A stretch of 64,000 bases of DNA from JALHUB01 sp050010555 (GCA_050010555.1 JBEKKV010000002.1:1-64000); one strand, 5' to 3'. Positions 1 through 8,730 are shown, counted from the first letter of the stretch. Program-made: numbers and translations. The notes: generated by a model from the sequence alone, not told the origin.

Positions 1-1
1 A

Positions 2-109
2 GTTGCGGAATTGCCGCATGAGGACAGAGGCCGATTGCGCGATGCGCCCCTGACGGTAGAGCAAGTGTTAGAGGACATTCTACCTGCAACACAAAGGGGG
101 ACATTCTAG
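2..109 (+). CDS. C-terminal tail of an unidentified CDS cut by the window edge
   Basis: An open frame enters from the left edge and runs 35 codons to a TAG at 107-109. The tail is charged and ordinary in composition (it contains RLRDAPLTVEQVLEDILP). No family can be recognised from so short a piece. Its stop codon lies inside short direct repeats (73-126) of the kind seen at the ends of some insertion sequences, so it may be the end of a transposition gene; that is inference only. Confidence 0.3.
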   Translation, partial: VAELPHEDRGRLRDAPLTVEQVLEDILPATQRGTF

Positions 110-126
110 CTGCTACCCTACATTCT
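73..126. repeat. Short direct repeats GGACATTCTA
   Basis: GGACATTCTACCTGC (73-87) recurs as GGACATTCTAGCTGC (99-113), 14 of 15 bases alike at a 26-base period. A weaker third copy, ACATTCT, follows at 120-126. Repeats of the form AAAGGGGGACATT are common at the termini of IS21- and IS481-type elements, so this may be the right end of an insertion sequence lying mostly outside the window. The following bases 127-282 hold nothing recognised except a possible ribosome binding site AGGAG at 261-265. Confidence 0.35.
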
Positions 127-282
127 CGGGGACCCGCAGGCGCCGGCCCTTAGGCGTCGGGCTGCGGCCAGGGCTCTGGAGTCGACGCGCGCTTGCGCCG
201 ACCATCCAGCAGGAGCCTTCGCTATGGACGCCTTTGCGAATGAGTTCCTATAATTGATCAAGGAGCTAAATAGAAAGACGAA

Positions 283-1071
283 TTGAGGCTAGATTCGATG
301 GCGGCAGGCCCAACGGCAGAGCATCCCTTCCTGTCGCTCGTTCTTCCCGCCTACAACGAAGAGCGACGGCTCGGCGTCTCGCTGCGAACGCTGGCCGATT
401 ATCTGGGACTGCAGACGTATGACTGCGAGATCCTGGTCGTCGACGACGGGAGCACGGACGCCACGGCGGATGTGGCCGAGAACGTCGCTGCGTCCATGCC
501 CGAGACCGTTAGCCTGCGGGTTCTGAGCCACCATCAGAACCTGGGCAAGGGCGCGGCGGTGAGGACCGGCTGCCTGGCCGCGGCCGGCCGCTACGTGCTG
601 TTCCTGGACGTGGACCTGGCGACGCCGCCCGAGGACTGTGGCGGCATCATCGCGGCGCTGGTGCAGTCGGCGGACGTTGCTGTCGGGACGCGCCTGCACC
701 CGGGCGGCCACGACATGCGGAGCTCCCAGCCAACGTCGAGAAGGCTAATGGGCCGTCTCTTCACGTTCTTTCGCAAGCGCCTGCTCTTGCCCGACATCGA
801 AGATACGCAATGCCCGCTGAAAGGCTTTCGGCGGGAAGCGGCGCAGCGAATATTCGCCCTGCAGCGCCTCAGCGGTTGGGCGTTTGACGTGGAGATCCTT
901 TGCATTGCGCGTCGACTCGGGATGAGGATAGAGCAGATACCGGTGAGCTGGCGACATGTCGGCGGCTCCAAGCTGCGAATGAGCCCGCCGATGGCGTTGC
1001 ACGTGTTCTGGGATCTGCTGCGACTCCGCTTCTCTCATCGACGAGCGGCGCGACAGGAGGTTCACGGCTGA
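283..1071 (+). CDS. Family 2 glycosyltransferase, dolichyl/polyprenyl-phosphate glucosyltransferase type
   Basis: A GT-A fold glycosyltransferase of 262 residues that transfers a sugar from a nucleotide sugar, probably to a polyprenyl phosphate on the cytoplasmic membrane face. Visible motifs are the N-terminal LVLPAYNEERR (19-29), VVDDGSTDA (52-60), QNLGKGAAVRTG (85-96) and the metal-binding DVD at 109-111, in the order typical of DPG/DPM synthase-like enzymes. No C-terminal membrane helices are evident. The annotated start is TTG at 283; an ATG at 298 would remove five residues. AGGAG at 261-265 is somewhat distant from both. The CDF transporter gene begins one base after the stop, so the two are probably cotranscribed. 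Confidence 0.8.
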   Translation: MRLDSMAAGPTAEHPFLSLVLPAYNEERRLGVSLRTLADYLGLQTYDCEILVVDDGSTDATADVAENVAASMPETVSLRVLSHHQNLGKGAAVRTGCLAAAGRYVLFLDVDLATPPEDCGGIIAALVQSADVAVGTRLHPGGHDMRSSQPTSRRLMGRLFTFFRKRLLLPDIEDTQCPLKGFRREAAQRIFALQRLSGWAFDVEILCIARRLGMRIEQIPVSWRHVGGSKLRMSPPMALHVFWDLLRLRFSHRRAARQEVHG

Positions 1072-1072
1072 C

Positions 1073-2023
1073 ATGCGCGGCGCTGTGATGCACACGGAGC
1101 ATGTGCTGAGAGTCCCGCCCGCGGCGAGACGGCTCCAGATCGCTATGGTCCTGACGGTTGCGATTCTGGTCGCCGAAGTGGCCACCGGCGTCCTGGCCAA
1201 CAGCCTCGCTCTTCTTTCCGACGCCGGCCACGTTCTAATGGACCTCTTCGCGCTGACGCTGAGCTGGGTAGCCATCCGCCAGGCCGCCCGCGCGTCCACG
1301 GCCCGGATGACCTACGGTTACCATCGAGTCGGAATTCTGGTCGCTGTCGTCAACGCCGTCACCGTTGCCGTCGTGGCTATACTCATCTTCATCGAGGCGG
1401 CCCGCCGGCTGCAGCAGACGCCGGAGATCCACGGTTCTCTTCTGCTTACGATGGCGATTGTCGGCGGTCTAGCAAATCTAGCTGTCGCCGGCCTGCTGCA
1501 GGGAGCGAGCGCGGGCAGTCTGAACGTGCGGAGCGCGTTCCTGCACGCAATCGGCGACCTGTTGGGCTCCGTGGGCGTGCTGGTCGCCGCGATAGCCGTG
1601 CTGACCGCCGGCCTTGTTTGGGTCGACGCAGCGGTGAGCGTTTTCATTGGCTTGATCATCATCGTCGGCGCGGCGCGAATCCTCAGGGAGGCCATCGGTG
1701 TCTTCCTCGAGGCCTCGCCGCCGCATATCGACGTCGACGAGCTGGTCGCTGAGATGAAGGCGCTGCCCGGCGTGAAGGGTATCCACGACCTTCACGTCTG
1801 GTCCATAACGCCGACGATTCACGCCCTGAGCTGCCACCTCCTCGTCGAGGACCGGACCATCAGCCAGGGCTGCGCCATGCTGGAGGAGATAAACGATCTT
1901 CTCTCGACGCGCTTTGCCATCGCTCACAGCACAGTGCAGATGGAGACCGAAGCCTGCGATCCCAACGCGCTCCACTGTTACCTGGCTCCGGAAGGGTTGC
2001 TGACCGGCGACCGCGAGCACTAG
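1073..2023 (+). CDS. Cation diffusion facilitator, zinc/cadmium exporter (CzcD/ZnT type)
   Basis: Inner-membrane proton-coupled exporter of Zn2+ and related divalent metals, 316 residues. Six hydrophobic segments span roughly residues 20-205 and a cytoplasmic C-terminal domain follows (about 215-300, with DLHVWSITP). The transport site is visible as HxxxD in TM2 (H53, D57, in DAGHVLMD) and HxxxD in TM5 (H158, D162, in HAIGD), the pattern of zinc-type members. The ATG at 1073 is preceded by AGGAGG at 1055-1060; an ATG at 1088 is an alternative. No histidine-rich loop is present between TM4 and TM5. Confidence 0.9.
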   Translation: MRGAVMHTEHVLRVPPAARRLQIAMVLTVAILVAEVATGVLANSLALLSDAGHVLMDLFALTLSWVAIRQAARASTARMTYGYHRVGILVAVVNAVTVAVVAILIFIEAARRLQQTPEIHGSLLLTMAIVGGLANLAVAGLLQGASAGSLNVRSAFLHAIGDLLGSVGVLVAAIAVLTAGLVWVDAAVSVFIGLIIIVGAARILREAIGVFLEASPPHIDVDELVAEMKALPGVKGIHDLHVWSITPTIHALSCHLLVEDRTISQGCAMLEEINDLLSTRFAIAHSTVQMETEACDPNALHCYLAPEGLLTGDREH

Positions 2024-2095
2024 CCGGAATTGACGGGCGGCGGCCGAACGCCTTATGCTTTGCTTGTCCCCCGGATCTTCGGAAGGCAGAAAGCG

Positions 2096-2944
2096 ATGCC
2101 TCAAGCCCGGTTTCGCCTTGGCAACCTCGACCTCCTGGTGATGTCCGACGGCTCTTACTTTCTCGACGCCGGCGCCGTGTTCGGGGTCGTTCCGCGCGAG
2201 CGCTGGGAGCCGTACGCCGGCCCGATGGACAGCCATCATCGCCTCGGCGTGGGCACTAACTGCCTGGCGCTTCGTTCACAGGGCAAGGCTATCCTCATCG
2301 AGACCGGCGTGGGCGACAAGTCGATGCGAGCCGACACGACGCCGCTGGAGGAGGGCAACCTCCTCAGCGAGCTGAAGGCGGGCTTCGGTGAGCCGCAGGA
2401 CGTGGACGTCGTCATCAACTCGCACCTCCACGGTGACCACTGCGGCTGGAACACGCGCTACGTTGACGGCAAGCTGGTGCCGACTTTCCCCAACGCCGAT
2501 TACCTTGTCCAGCGGGCGGAGTGGGAAGCGGCGACGCACCCCAACGAGCGGACGCACACGACCTACCTGGCGGAGAACCTCGAACCCGTCGCAGAGAGCG
2601 GACGCCTGCGCCTGCTCGACGGCGAGACGCGGGTGACCGACGAAGTGACGATAATCCCGACGCCCGGCCACAGCCCGGGGCACGCCAGCGTCGTCATCAC
2701 CTCCGGGGGCGAGATGGCGATCTACGTCGGCGACATGGTGCAGCAGGCGGTCCAGTTGGAGCGCACCGCCTGGGTGTCCGCCTTCGACGTGCTGCCCTTG
2801 ATGTCGATGGAATCGAAGAAGCGGCTGGTGGAGCAGGCGATTACCGACAACGCCCTGCTCATCTGCGTGCATCTACCGTTTCCGGGCGTCGGCCGCATGA
2901 CGCGTACGGCCGACGGCTACAAGAAGTGGCAGCCTGTGAGCTAG
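2096..2944 (+). CDS. MBL-fold metallo-hydrolase, quorum-quenching lactonase-like family
   Basis: Metallo-beta-lactamase fold hydrolase of 282 residues. The dinuclear metal site is seen as SHLHGDHCGWN (H110, H112, D114, H115), followed by a later histidine in TPGHSPGHAS, an aspartate in IYVGDMVQQ and a C-terminal histidine in CVHLPFPG. The family includes N-acyl homoserine lactonases and methyl parathion hydrolase-like enzymes; the substrate cannot be told from sequence. The open frame extends upstream to 2030, but ATG 2096 (MPQARFRLG) with GGAAGG at 2081-2086 gives a normal N terminus. gcvT follows after 23 bases on the same strand. Confidence 0.8.
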   Translation: MPQARFRLGNLDLLVMSDGSYFLDAGAVFGVVPRERWEPYAGPMDSHHRLGVGTNCLALRSQGKAILIETGVGDKSMRADTTPLEEGNLLSELKAGFGEPQDVDVVINSHLHGDHCGWNTRYVDGKLVPTFPNADYLVQRAEWEAATHPNERTHTTYLAENLEPVAESGRLRLLDGETRVTDEVTIIPTPGHSPGHASVVITSGGEMAIYVGDMVQQAVQLERTAWVSAFDVLPLMSMESKKRLVEQAITDNALLICVHLPFPGVGRMTRTADGYKKWQPVS

Positions 2945-2967
2945 CCAGCGCGATTCGGAAGGAGCCG

Positions 2968-4068
2968 ATGATCCAGCAGACAGCCCTCAAGGAAAGCCCC
3001 CTCGACGAGCTGCACCGCCGCCTTGGCGCAAAGATGGTGTCCTTCGCCGGCTGGTCGCTGCCGCTGCAGTTCGCCGGCATCATCGAAGAGCACGCTGCCG
3101 TCCGTCAGACCGTCGGCATCTTCGACATCTCGCACATGGGTCGCTTCTTCGTCACAGGCCCAGACGCGTCGCGCCTCATCCGCAGGGCCGTGACCTATAA
3201 CGTCTGTCGCTTGCAGGCGGGGCAAGCGCATTACGCCGTGATGTGCCGGGAAGACGGCGGCATTATCGACGACGTCTTCGTTTACTGCCTGGCGCCGGAC
3301 CGCCTCCTCGTCGTGGGCAACGCCGTGAACGCCGAGACTGACCGCGACCAGGTCGCCTTGCTGATCGAGCCGGGAATGCAGGCGGCAATTGAAGACGTGC
3401 AGTCTCGTACCGTCATGGTCGCTGTCCAGGGGCCGGAGTCGGAGGACCTGCTGGCCACGACTCTCGCCGGCGCCGTCGTCCGGACGCTGCCGCGCCACGG
3501 CTGCACCGAGTTCGAGCTGCTCGGCTCGCCGGCCTTCATCGCCCAGAGCGGCTACACCGGCGAAAACGGCTACGAAGTCATCGTCGAAGCGGGCAGGGCG
3601 CACGCGATCTGGCAGAGTCTGCTGGCGGCGCGGGCCCAGCCGTGCGGACTGGGCGCTCGCGACACGCTTCGCCTGGAGGCGGCGCTGCTCCTCTACGGCA
3701 GTGATATCGACACCGCGACGAACCCCTTCGAAGCGGGCCTTGGCTGGCTGGCGGACCTGGACGACGAGCCGTTCGTCGGCCGGGAGGCGCTGCGCCGGTT
3801 GAAAGAGCAGGGCGTCAGCAGGCAGCTCGTCTGTCTGAAGGCGACGGACAAAGGCATCATGCGGTCCGGCTTTCCCGTCTTGCACGAGGGGGAGACCGTT
3901 GGTAGAGTTACCAGCGGCGGATTTTCCCCCACTCTGGGCATCAGCATCGGCATGGCCTATGTCCCTCCCCAGCTCGCAGGCGTGGGGACGGCGCTTTCGG
4001 TGGACGTGCGCGGCCGGCCGCTGTCCGTCACGGTGGTAAGGAGACCTTTCTACAAGCGGCCCGGCTAG
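2968..4068 (+). CDS. gcvT: Glycine cleavage system T protein (aminomethyltransferase)
   Basis: Transfers the one-carbon unit from the aminomethyl-lipoyl group of GcvH to tetrahydrofolate, releasing ammonia and forming 5,10-methylene-THF. The 366-residue length is normal for GcvT. Family signatures include GAKMVSFAGWSLPLQF near the N terminus, GIFDISHMGR, SGYTGENGYE, and the C-terminal GRVTSGGFSPTLG with PFYKRPG. The start is ATG 2968 with a strong GGAAGGAG at 2957-2964; the frame is open further upstream only as a shadow of the preceding gene. It is the first gene of the gcvT-H-PA-PB operon. No glycine riboswitch fits in the short space before it. Confidence 0.96.
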   Translation: MIQQTALKESPLDELHRRLGAKMVSFAGWSLPLQFAGIIEEHAAVRQTVGIFDISHMGRFFVTGPDASRLIRRAVTYNVCRLQAGQAHYAVMCREDGGIIDDVFVYCLAPDRLLVVGNAVNAETDRDQVALLIEPGMQAAIEDVQSRTVMVAVQGPESEDLLATTLAGAVVRTLPRHGCTEFELLGSPAFIAQSGYTGENGYEVIVEAGRAHAIWQSLLAARAQPCGLGARDTLRLEAALLLYGSDIDTATNPFEAGLGWLADLDDEPFVGREALRRLKEQGVSRQLVCLKATDKGIMRSGFPVLHEGETVGRVTSGGFSPTLGISIGMAYVPPQLAGVGTALSVDVRGRPLSVTVVRRPFYKRPG

Positions 4069-4090
4069 CAGGAAAGCGATTCGAGGGAAG

Positions 4091-4489
4091 ATGGCAAGCA
4101 ACCCGAGGGACCGGCGGTACACCCGCGAGCACGAGTGGGTCATGCTCAGGGACGGCGAAGCGCTCGCAGGCATCACCGATTTCGCGCAGGAGCAGCTCGG
4201 CGACCTCGTGTACTTCGACCTGCCGGACCCCGGCAAGCAAGTACGGCAGAACGAGAAGCTCGGCGAAGTCGAGTCGGTGAAGGCGGTGTCCGAGATATAC
4301 GCGCCGATCAGCGGCGAGGTTGTCGAAGTCAACCCGAAGATAAGTGACACGCCGGAGGTGGTGAACCGCGACCCGTACGGCGAGGGCTGGCTGCTCAAGC
4401 TGAAGCCGGCGGACCCGAAGGAGTTCGACAAGCTGCTTTCGGCGGAGGAGTACGACGCGCTCGTGGCGACGGCCGGGGCTGAACACTAG
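4091..4489 (+). CDS. gcvH: Glycine cleavage system H protein (lipoyl carrier)
   Basis: Shuttles the aminomethyl group between the P, T and L proteins on a lipoyl arm. It has 132 residues, the usual length. The lipoylation lysine is K64 in GEVESVKAVSEIYAP, and the N terminus RYTREHEWV is typical. It lies 22 bases after gcvT and 14 bases before gcvPA. No lipoate ligase or L-protein (lipoamide dehydrogenase) gene is in the window, so those must be encoded elsewhere. Confidence 0.97.
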   Translation: MASNPRDRRYTREHEWVMLRDGEALAGITDFAQEQLGDLVYFDLPDPGKQVRQNEKLGEVESVKAVSEIYAPISGEVVEVNPKISDTPEVVNRDPYGEGWLLKLKPADPKEFDKLLSAEEYDALVATAGAEH

Positions 4490-4503
4490 CGACCAGGACG
4501 AAT

Positions 4504-5814
4504 TTGCCTAGTCCCTACATTCCGAACACGGACGACGACCGCCGCCTGATGCTGGAGCGCATCGGTGTCGCCTCCGTCGCCGAGCTCTTCGACGATATCC
4601 CCGCGCAGTGCCGCGATCCCGGCCTGACGTTGCCGCCGCCCCTGAGCGAGTTGGAGCTCCAGGGCGATCTGTCGGAGATGGCTGCGCGCAACCGACCCGC
4701 CGGCCAGATGCCCTGCTTTCTCGGGGCCGGCGCCTATCGTCACTTCACCCCCGCCGTCGTCGACCACATAATCCGCCGCGGCGAGTTCGCCACCGCCTAC
4801 ACGCCATATCAGCCGGAGATAAGCCAGGGGACGCTGCAGGCTATCTTCGAATTCCAGTCGCTGGTCTGCGAGCTAACGGGCATGGACGTCGCCAACGCCG
4901 GCATGTACGACGGCGCCAGCGCTCTGGCCGAGGCCTGTCTGATGGCCGTGCGGATCGGCGGGCGCCGCCGGCTCGCGCTGCTCTCGACGCTCTGCCCCGC
5001 GTATGAGCGGGTCGTCCGCACATATGCCGCCGGCCACGATATTGCCGTCGACGTCGTCGGGCCCGGCGACATTGCCCTGACGGACGAGCACGCCTGCCTC
5101 GTCGTCCAGCAGCCGAACTTCTTCGGCTATTTCGAAGATATGGCAGCACTGGCTGAGCGCGCGCGACAGGCGGGCGCGCTCCACATCGTCGTCCCCGATC
5201 CGGTGTCGCTGGGCATGATCCGGCCGCCCGGCGACTACGGCGCGGACATCGTCGTCGCTGAAGGGCAGGCGCTGGGCGTGCCGCTCAGCTTCGGCGGGCC
5301 GTACGTCGGCGTCTTCGCCTGTCGCAGCGAGCACATCCGCCAGATGCCGGGGCGTCTGGTCGGCCGGACGCAGGACGTCGAGGGGCGCATCGGCTACGTG
5401 CTGACGCTTCAGACGCGCGAGCAGCACATCCGGCGGGAGCGCGCCACCTCCAACATCTGCACGAACGAGCAGCTCGTCGCGCTGGCGGTCACGGTCTACC
5501 TGTGCGCGATGGGCAAGCAGGGGCTGCGGCGCGTTGCCGAGCTCTGCTACCACAAGTCGCACTATGCGGCCGAGCGCATCGCCGCACTTGCCGGCTATTC
5601 GCTGCCGCTGGCCGGCGCCTTCTTCCAGGAGTTCGTCGTGCGCTGTCCGCAACCGCCGGGCGAAGTCAACGCGGCGCTGCTGGAGCGCGGCATAATCGGC
5701 GGGCTCGACGTGTCGGACCGTATCGAGAACGGCCTGCTGCTCTGCGTGACGGAGATGAACAGTCGCGACGAGATCGATCGGCTTGTGACAGCGCTGAAGG
5801 AGATAACGACGTGA
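4504..5814 (+). CDS. gcvPA: Glycine dehydrogenase (decarboxylating) subunit 1
   Basis: N-terminal half of the split P protein, which decarboxylates glycine with PLP and loads the residue on GcvH. It has 436 residues. Recognisable stretches are SPYIPNTDDDRRLML at the start, FLGAGAYRHFTPAVVDHI, YTPYQPEISQGTLQ and the C-terminal region with NICTNEQL. The start codon is TTG at 4504. The stop TGA overlaps the GTG start of gcvPB, so the two subunits are translationally coupled, in keeping with a 1:1 heterotetramer. Split gcvP is the common form in Gram-positives, thermophiles and Chloroflexota. Confidence 0.95.
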   Translation: MPSPYIPNTDDDRRLMLERIGVASVAELFDDIPAQCRDPGLTLPPPLSELELQGDLSEMAARNRPAGQMPCFLGAGAYRHFTPAVVDHIIRRGEFATAYTPYQPEISQGTLQAIFEFQSLVCELTGMDVANAGMYDGASALAEACLMAVRIGGRRRLALLSTLCPAYERVVRTYAAGHDIAVDVVGPGDIALTDEHACLVVQQPNFFGYFEDMAALAERARQAGALHIVVPDPVSLGMIRPPGDYGADIVVAEGQALGVPLSFGGPYVGVFACRSEHIRQMPGRLVGRTQDVEGRIGYVLTLQTREQHIRRERATSNICTNEQLVALAVTVYLCAMGKQGLRRVAELCYHKSHYAAERIAALAGYSLPLAGAFFQEFVVRCPQPPGEVNAALLERGIIGGLDVSDRIENGLLLCVTEMNSRDEIDRLVTALKEITT

Positions 5815-7277
5815 GCGACGGAGAACGCCGGGACATCGGCGCCAGGCTCAGCTTCGACCGCGGCCGCTCCGGTCGCACAGCCGTCGCGCTTCCCGACTGC
5901 GACGTGCCGCTCGCCGAGATGCCGCCGCCGTCTCTTCTCCGCGACGACCTGCCGCTGCCGGAGATGTCGCAGCCGGAGGTCGTGCGCTACTTCACCAATC
6001 TAGCCTGCCTCAACTACGGCGTCGACAACGGCTTCTATCCGCTCGGAAGCTGCACGATGAAGTACAACCCGAAGGTGCACGAAGACGTCGCGCGGCTACC
6101 CGGCTTCGCGCAGTTGCACCCGCTGCAGCCGGTCGAGACGGCGCAGGGCGCGCTGGCGCTGATGCATGAGCTACAGGGCATGCTTGCGGAGATCACCGGC
6201 ATGGACGCCGTCACCCTCACGCCGGCGGCCGGCGCTCACGGCGAGCTCACGAGCATTCTTGCCGTCAAAGCGTACCTGGAGTCGCGGGGCGAGTCGCGGC
6301 ACAAGGTGCTCGTGCCCGACTCCGCGCATGGCACGAACCTGGCGACAGTCTCGGCGGCGGGCTTCCGCTGCGTCGCCATCGCCTCCGACGCCGACGGCAA
6401 CACGGACGTCGAAGCGCTGGCGGCGGCGCTTGACGGGGATGTTGCGGCGCTGATGCTGACGCTTCCCAACACGCTGGGCCTCTTCGACCGCAACATCCTG
6501 CGAATCGCGGAGATGGTGCACGCCGCCGGCGGCCAACTCTACTGCGATGGCGCCAATCTGAACGCGCTTCTCGGCCAGGTGAAAGTGGGCGACCTGGGCT
6601 TCGACGTCGTCCAGATGAACCTGCACAAGACGTTCAGCACGCCCCACGGCGGCGGCGGCCCCGGCTCGGGCCCCGTCGCGGTGAAGGCGCACCTGGCGCC
6701 GTTTCTGCCCTCGCCGCGCGTTGCCCGCGACGCGGAAGGGCGCTACAACTTCGAGCAGCCGGAGCGGAGCATCGGCAAGGTGGGCCTGTTCAACGGCAAC
6801 TTCGGGATTATGGTTCGCGCCTACGCCTACATCCGCAGCCTGGGCGCCGCCGGCCTGCGCGAGGTGAGCGAGAACGCTGTCATCAACGCCAACTACCTCT
6901 CCGCTTGCTTACGTCAGGCCTATCCGCTGCCTTACGACCGCCGCTGCCTTCACGAGGCCGTTTTCGCCGGCGTGCTGCGTAGGGCGAAGGGCGTGCGAAC
7001 GCTCGACATCGCCAAGCGGCTGATCGACTACGGCTTCCACCCGCCGACGGTCTACTTCCCGCTCATCGTCGACGAGGCGCTGATGATTGAGCCTACGGAG
7101 ACGGAGAGCAGGGAGACGCTCGACGCCTTCTGCGAGGCGATGCTGGCGATTGCGCGTGAGGCGGAGGAGGACCCCGACCTGCTGAAGAGCGCGCCGCACA
7201 ACGCGCCCCTGCGCCGCCTCGACGAGGCGGCCGCCGCACGTCATCCGGTCCTCCGCTGGCAGCCCCCGGTCGACTAA
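5811..7277 (+). CDS. gcvPB: Glycine dehydrogenase (decarboxylating) subunit 2
   Basis: PLP-binding half of the split P protein, 488 residues. The Schiff-base lysine is K273 in MNLHKTFSTPHGGGGPG, with the glycine-rich phosphate-binding loop directly after it. The GTG start at 5811 overlaps the gcvPA stop as GTGA; an open frame further upstream is a shadow of gcvPA. It is the last gene of the operon, and 162 bases without an evident intrinsic terminator separate it from the next gene. Confidence 0.96.
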   Translation: MSDGERRDIGARLSFDRGRSGRTAVALPDCDVPLAEMPPPSLLRDDLPLPEMSQPEVVRYFTNLACLNYGVDNGFYPLGSCTMKYNPKVHEDVARLPGFAQLHPLQPVETAQGALALMHELQGMLAEITGMDAVTLTPAAGAHGELTSILAVKAYLESRGESRHKVLVPDSAHGTNLATVSAAGFRCVAIASDADGNTDVEALAAALDGDVAALMLTLPNTLGLFDRNILRIAEMVHAAGGQLYCDGANLNALLGQVKVGDLGFDVVQMNLHKTFSTPHGGGGPGSGPVAVKAHLAPFLPSPRVARDAEGRYNFEQPERSIGKVGLFNGNFGIMVRAYAYIRSLGAAGLREVSENAVINANYLSACLRQAYPLPYDRRCLHEAVFAGVLRRAKGVRTLDIAKRLIDYGFHPPTVYFPLIVDEALMIEPTETESRETLDAFCEAMLAIAREAEEDPDLLKSAPHNAPLRRLDEAAAARHPVLRWQPPVD

Positions 7278-7439
7278 GACAGTCCCACGATCCGCTTCAT
7301 CCCCTGGTCCTCGACAAAGCCGTAAGGTAAGCGCACGACAAGCGAAGGCCTTGCGTCAAGCAATCCGTCATGGCGGACGCTAGTCTGTTCCTCGACAGCC
7401 CGCTCAGTCGGCACGGAAACGCTATCGAGGAGGACTGCC

Positions 7440-8528
7440 ATGAAGAACGCAACTCGCTCACTCAGGTCACGGCTGCCGCGACGCCTGCGCTGCGTGCTCG
7501 TCGCGCTGGTGCTGGCGGCGCTGCTGCTGCCGTCGGCCGTTGCTCGCGCGCAGACGCCGCCGGTGGCGCCGGGCAGCGTCGCGCTGGACATCACGTGCTC
7601 ACCCGATACGTTCAGGCCGAATGAGTGGGTGGTGATCGAGTGTGTCACTCACATCAAGAACAACGGCGAAAACGCGATGCCCGAGGGAAGCGTCGACGTC
7701 GGGTCCGATAGCGGAGTCATCCCAGAATACTTTTGGGTTTCTTATTCTCACAGCGGCCGCTATTGGCCAGTTGGGACGAGCGATCTGAGTTTTGCTGTCC
7801 CGGGATTGCAGCCGGGGGGAACGTTCGAGTCCAAAGTGACGGAGCTTTCGAGGATGGCCGAAGGTACGTGGCAGGGTTCGGCGACGCTGGATATCGATGG
7901 TCAGAGCGTAGCAACAGTTGCTTTGCAGCAGACCGCGAGTACCGACGCGGACGCGCTACCGGATAACCTTTCTATCACACAGACGTTCTCCAACATGTCA
8001 GCGGACGGAACGAGCGGCCCAACTGTAACGTACGAGACCAGGATAACGAATCGGACGTCGACTCCAATCACAAATGTGAAGATCACCGAACGTGTGGACA
8101 ACGCCGCACTGCTCCAGACGGATCCGAAGCCTTCGGATCAAAACGCTGATTCTGGTCTCGTCTCGTGGGACATGACGTCGTTTGGCGGCGGCTTGCTGAT
8201 ACACGGCGAATCGCTGCTCCTGCACACGACTTACGGTCCTCGCGCTGACGACTCCTGCGCTAGCATGAGCGCGGGCATCGTCGTAGAGGCCGACGTCGGC
8301 GGAACGACGGAGCGTTACGGCGTGCGGCCGGCCCCGGCTCCTCTTGGAAATTGCAGCTTTGAAGAAGGCGTCCCCGGCGGCAGAGGCGGTCCCGTGGCTT
8401 TTGGGCAGGGCGGCGAGGGCCCCGCCGAGGCGACATTCGATTTCATCTGGGCGGCGGCGTTCCTGGCAGCGGCCGGCGCGGGGCTGGTCGGGTTGGCGCT
8501 TGTAGCGCGCAGGAGGATTCATCGCTAG
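7440..8528 (+). CDS. Secreted DUF11-like surface protein with C-terminal membrane anchor
   Basis: A 362-residue exported protein of unknown role. The N terminus is a clear signal peptide (basic LRSRLPRRLR, then a hydrophobic stretch LVALVLAALLLPSAVARA, cleavage probably near residue 34). The middle resembles DUF11/conserved-repeat domains (SITQTFSNMS...VTYETRITNRTSTPITNVKI), Ig-like modules of surface proteins. A glycine-rich spacer leads to one C-terminal membrane helix and a basic tail RRRIHR. AGGAGG before the ATG supports the start. It shares this layout with the protein encoded at 32203-33114. Base composition in the middle of the gene is lower in GC than its neighbours. Confidence 0.7.
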   Translation: MKNATRSLRSRLPRRLRCVLVALVLAALLLPSAVARAQTPPVAPGSVALDITCSPDTFRPNEWVVIECVTHIKNNGENAMPEGSVDVGSDSGVIPEYFWVSYSHSGRYWPVGTSDLSFAVPGLQPGGTFESKVTELSRMAEGTWQGSATLDIDGQSVATVALQQTASTDADALPDNLSITQTFSNMSADGTSGPTVTYETRITNRTSTPITNVKITERVDNAALLQTDPKPSDQNADSGLVSWDMTSFGGGLLIHGESLLLHTTYGPRADDSCASMSAGIVVEADVGGTTERYGVRPAPAPLGNCSFEEGVPGGRGGPVAFGQGGEGPAEATFDFIWAAAFLAAAGAGLVGLALVARRRIHR

Positions 8529-8589
8529 CTTCCCGGCGCCCCTCGCCCTTTCGCCTCGCGGCGACGATATGTTAAGGTAGAGGGCACAT

Positions 8590-8691
8590 ATGCCGAACAG
8601 CGAGAAGTCACAATTTGCCAGAAAGGCCTACCTAAGCCCCCGAGTTCCTCGGGGGCGGGCGATCCGCGTTGCCTCCACGCCAATCGCCTGA
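8590..8691 (+). CDS. Possible leader peptide upstream of cimA
   Basis: A 33-codon frame (ATG 8590, TGA 8689-8691) lies in the 202-base gap before citramalate synthase, with an AGAGGG-type ribosome binding site just upstream. Its codons run through the hairpin at 8637-8655. The residues are not strikingly rich in Ile, Leu or Val (they include VPRGRAIRVASTPIA), so an attenuation role is only a possibility. It may equally be a chance frame. Confidence 0.25.
   Translation: MPNSEKSQFARKAYLSPRVPRGRAIRVASTPIA
8637..8655 (+). promoter_or_regulatory. Hairpin in the cimA leader
   Basis: CCCCCGAG (8637-8644), loop TTC and CTCGGGGG (8648-8655) form a perfect 8-bp stem. No T-tract follows, so it is not a standard intrinsic terminator. 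Its place 75 bases before the cimA start fits a role in leader RNA folding. Confidence 0.4.
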
Positions 8692-8730
8692 CGAATCGCT
8701 GCTAATCCCCGGAAGGAGGCATATCCTCAG

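Noticed and set aside
2945..2967. Glycine riboswitch expected before gcvT
   Set aside because: Only 23 bases separate the upstream gene from gcvT, too short for the aptamer; none was seen further upstream either.
7274..7648. Minus-strand frame opposite the gcvPB/surface protein boundary, ending in LPYGFVEDQGMKRIVGLS
   Set aside because: It looks protein-like at its end but overlaps the start of the well-supported surface protein gene and has no start signal. Could be a remnant, but support is too weak.
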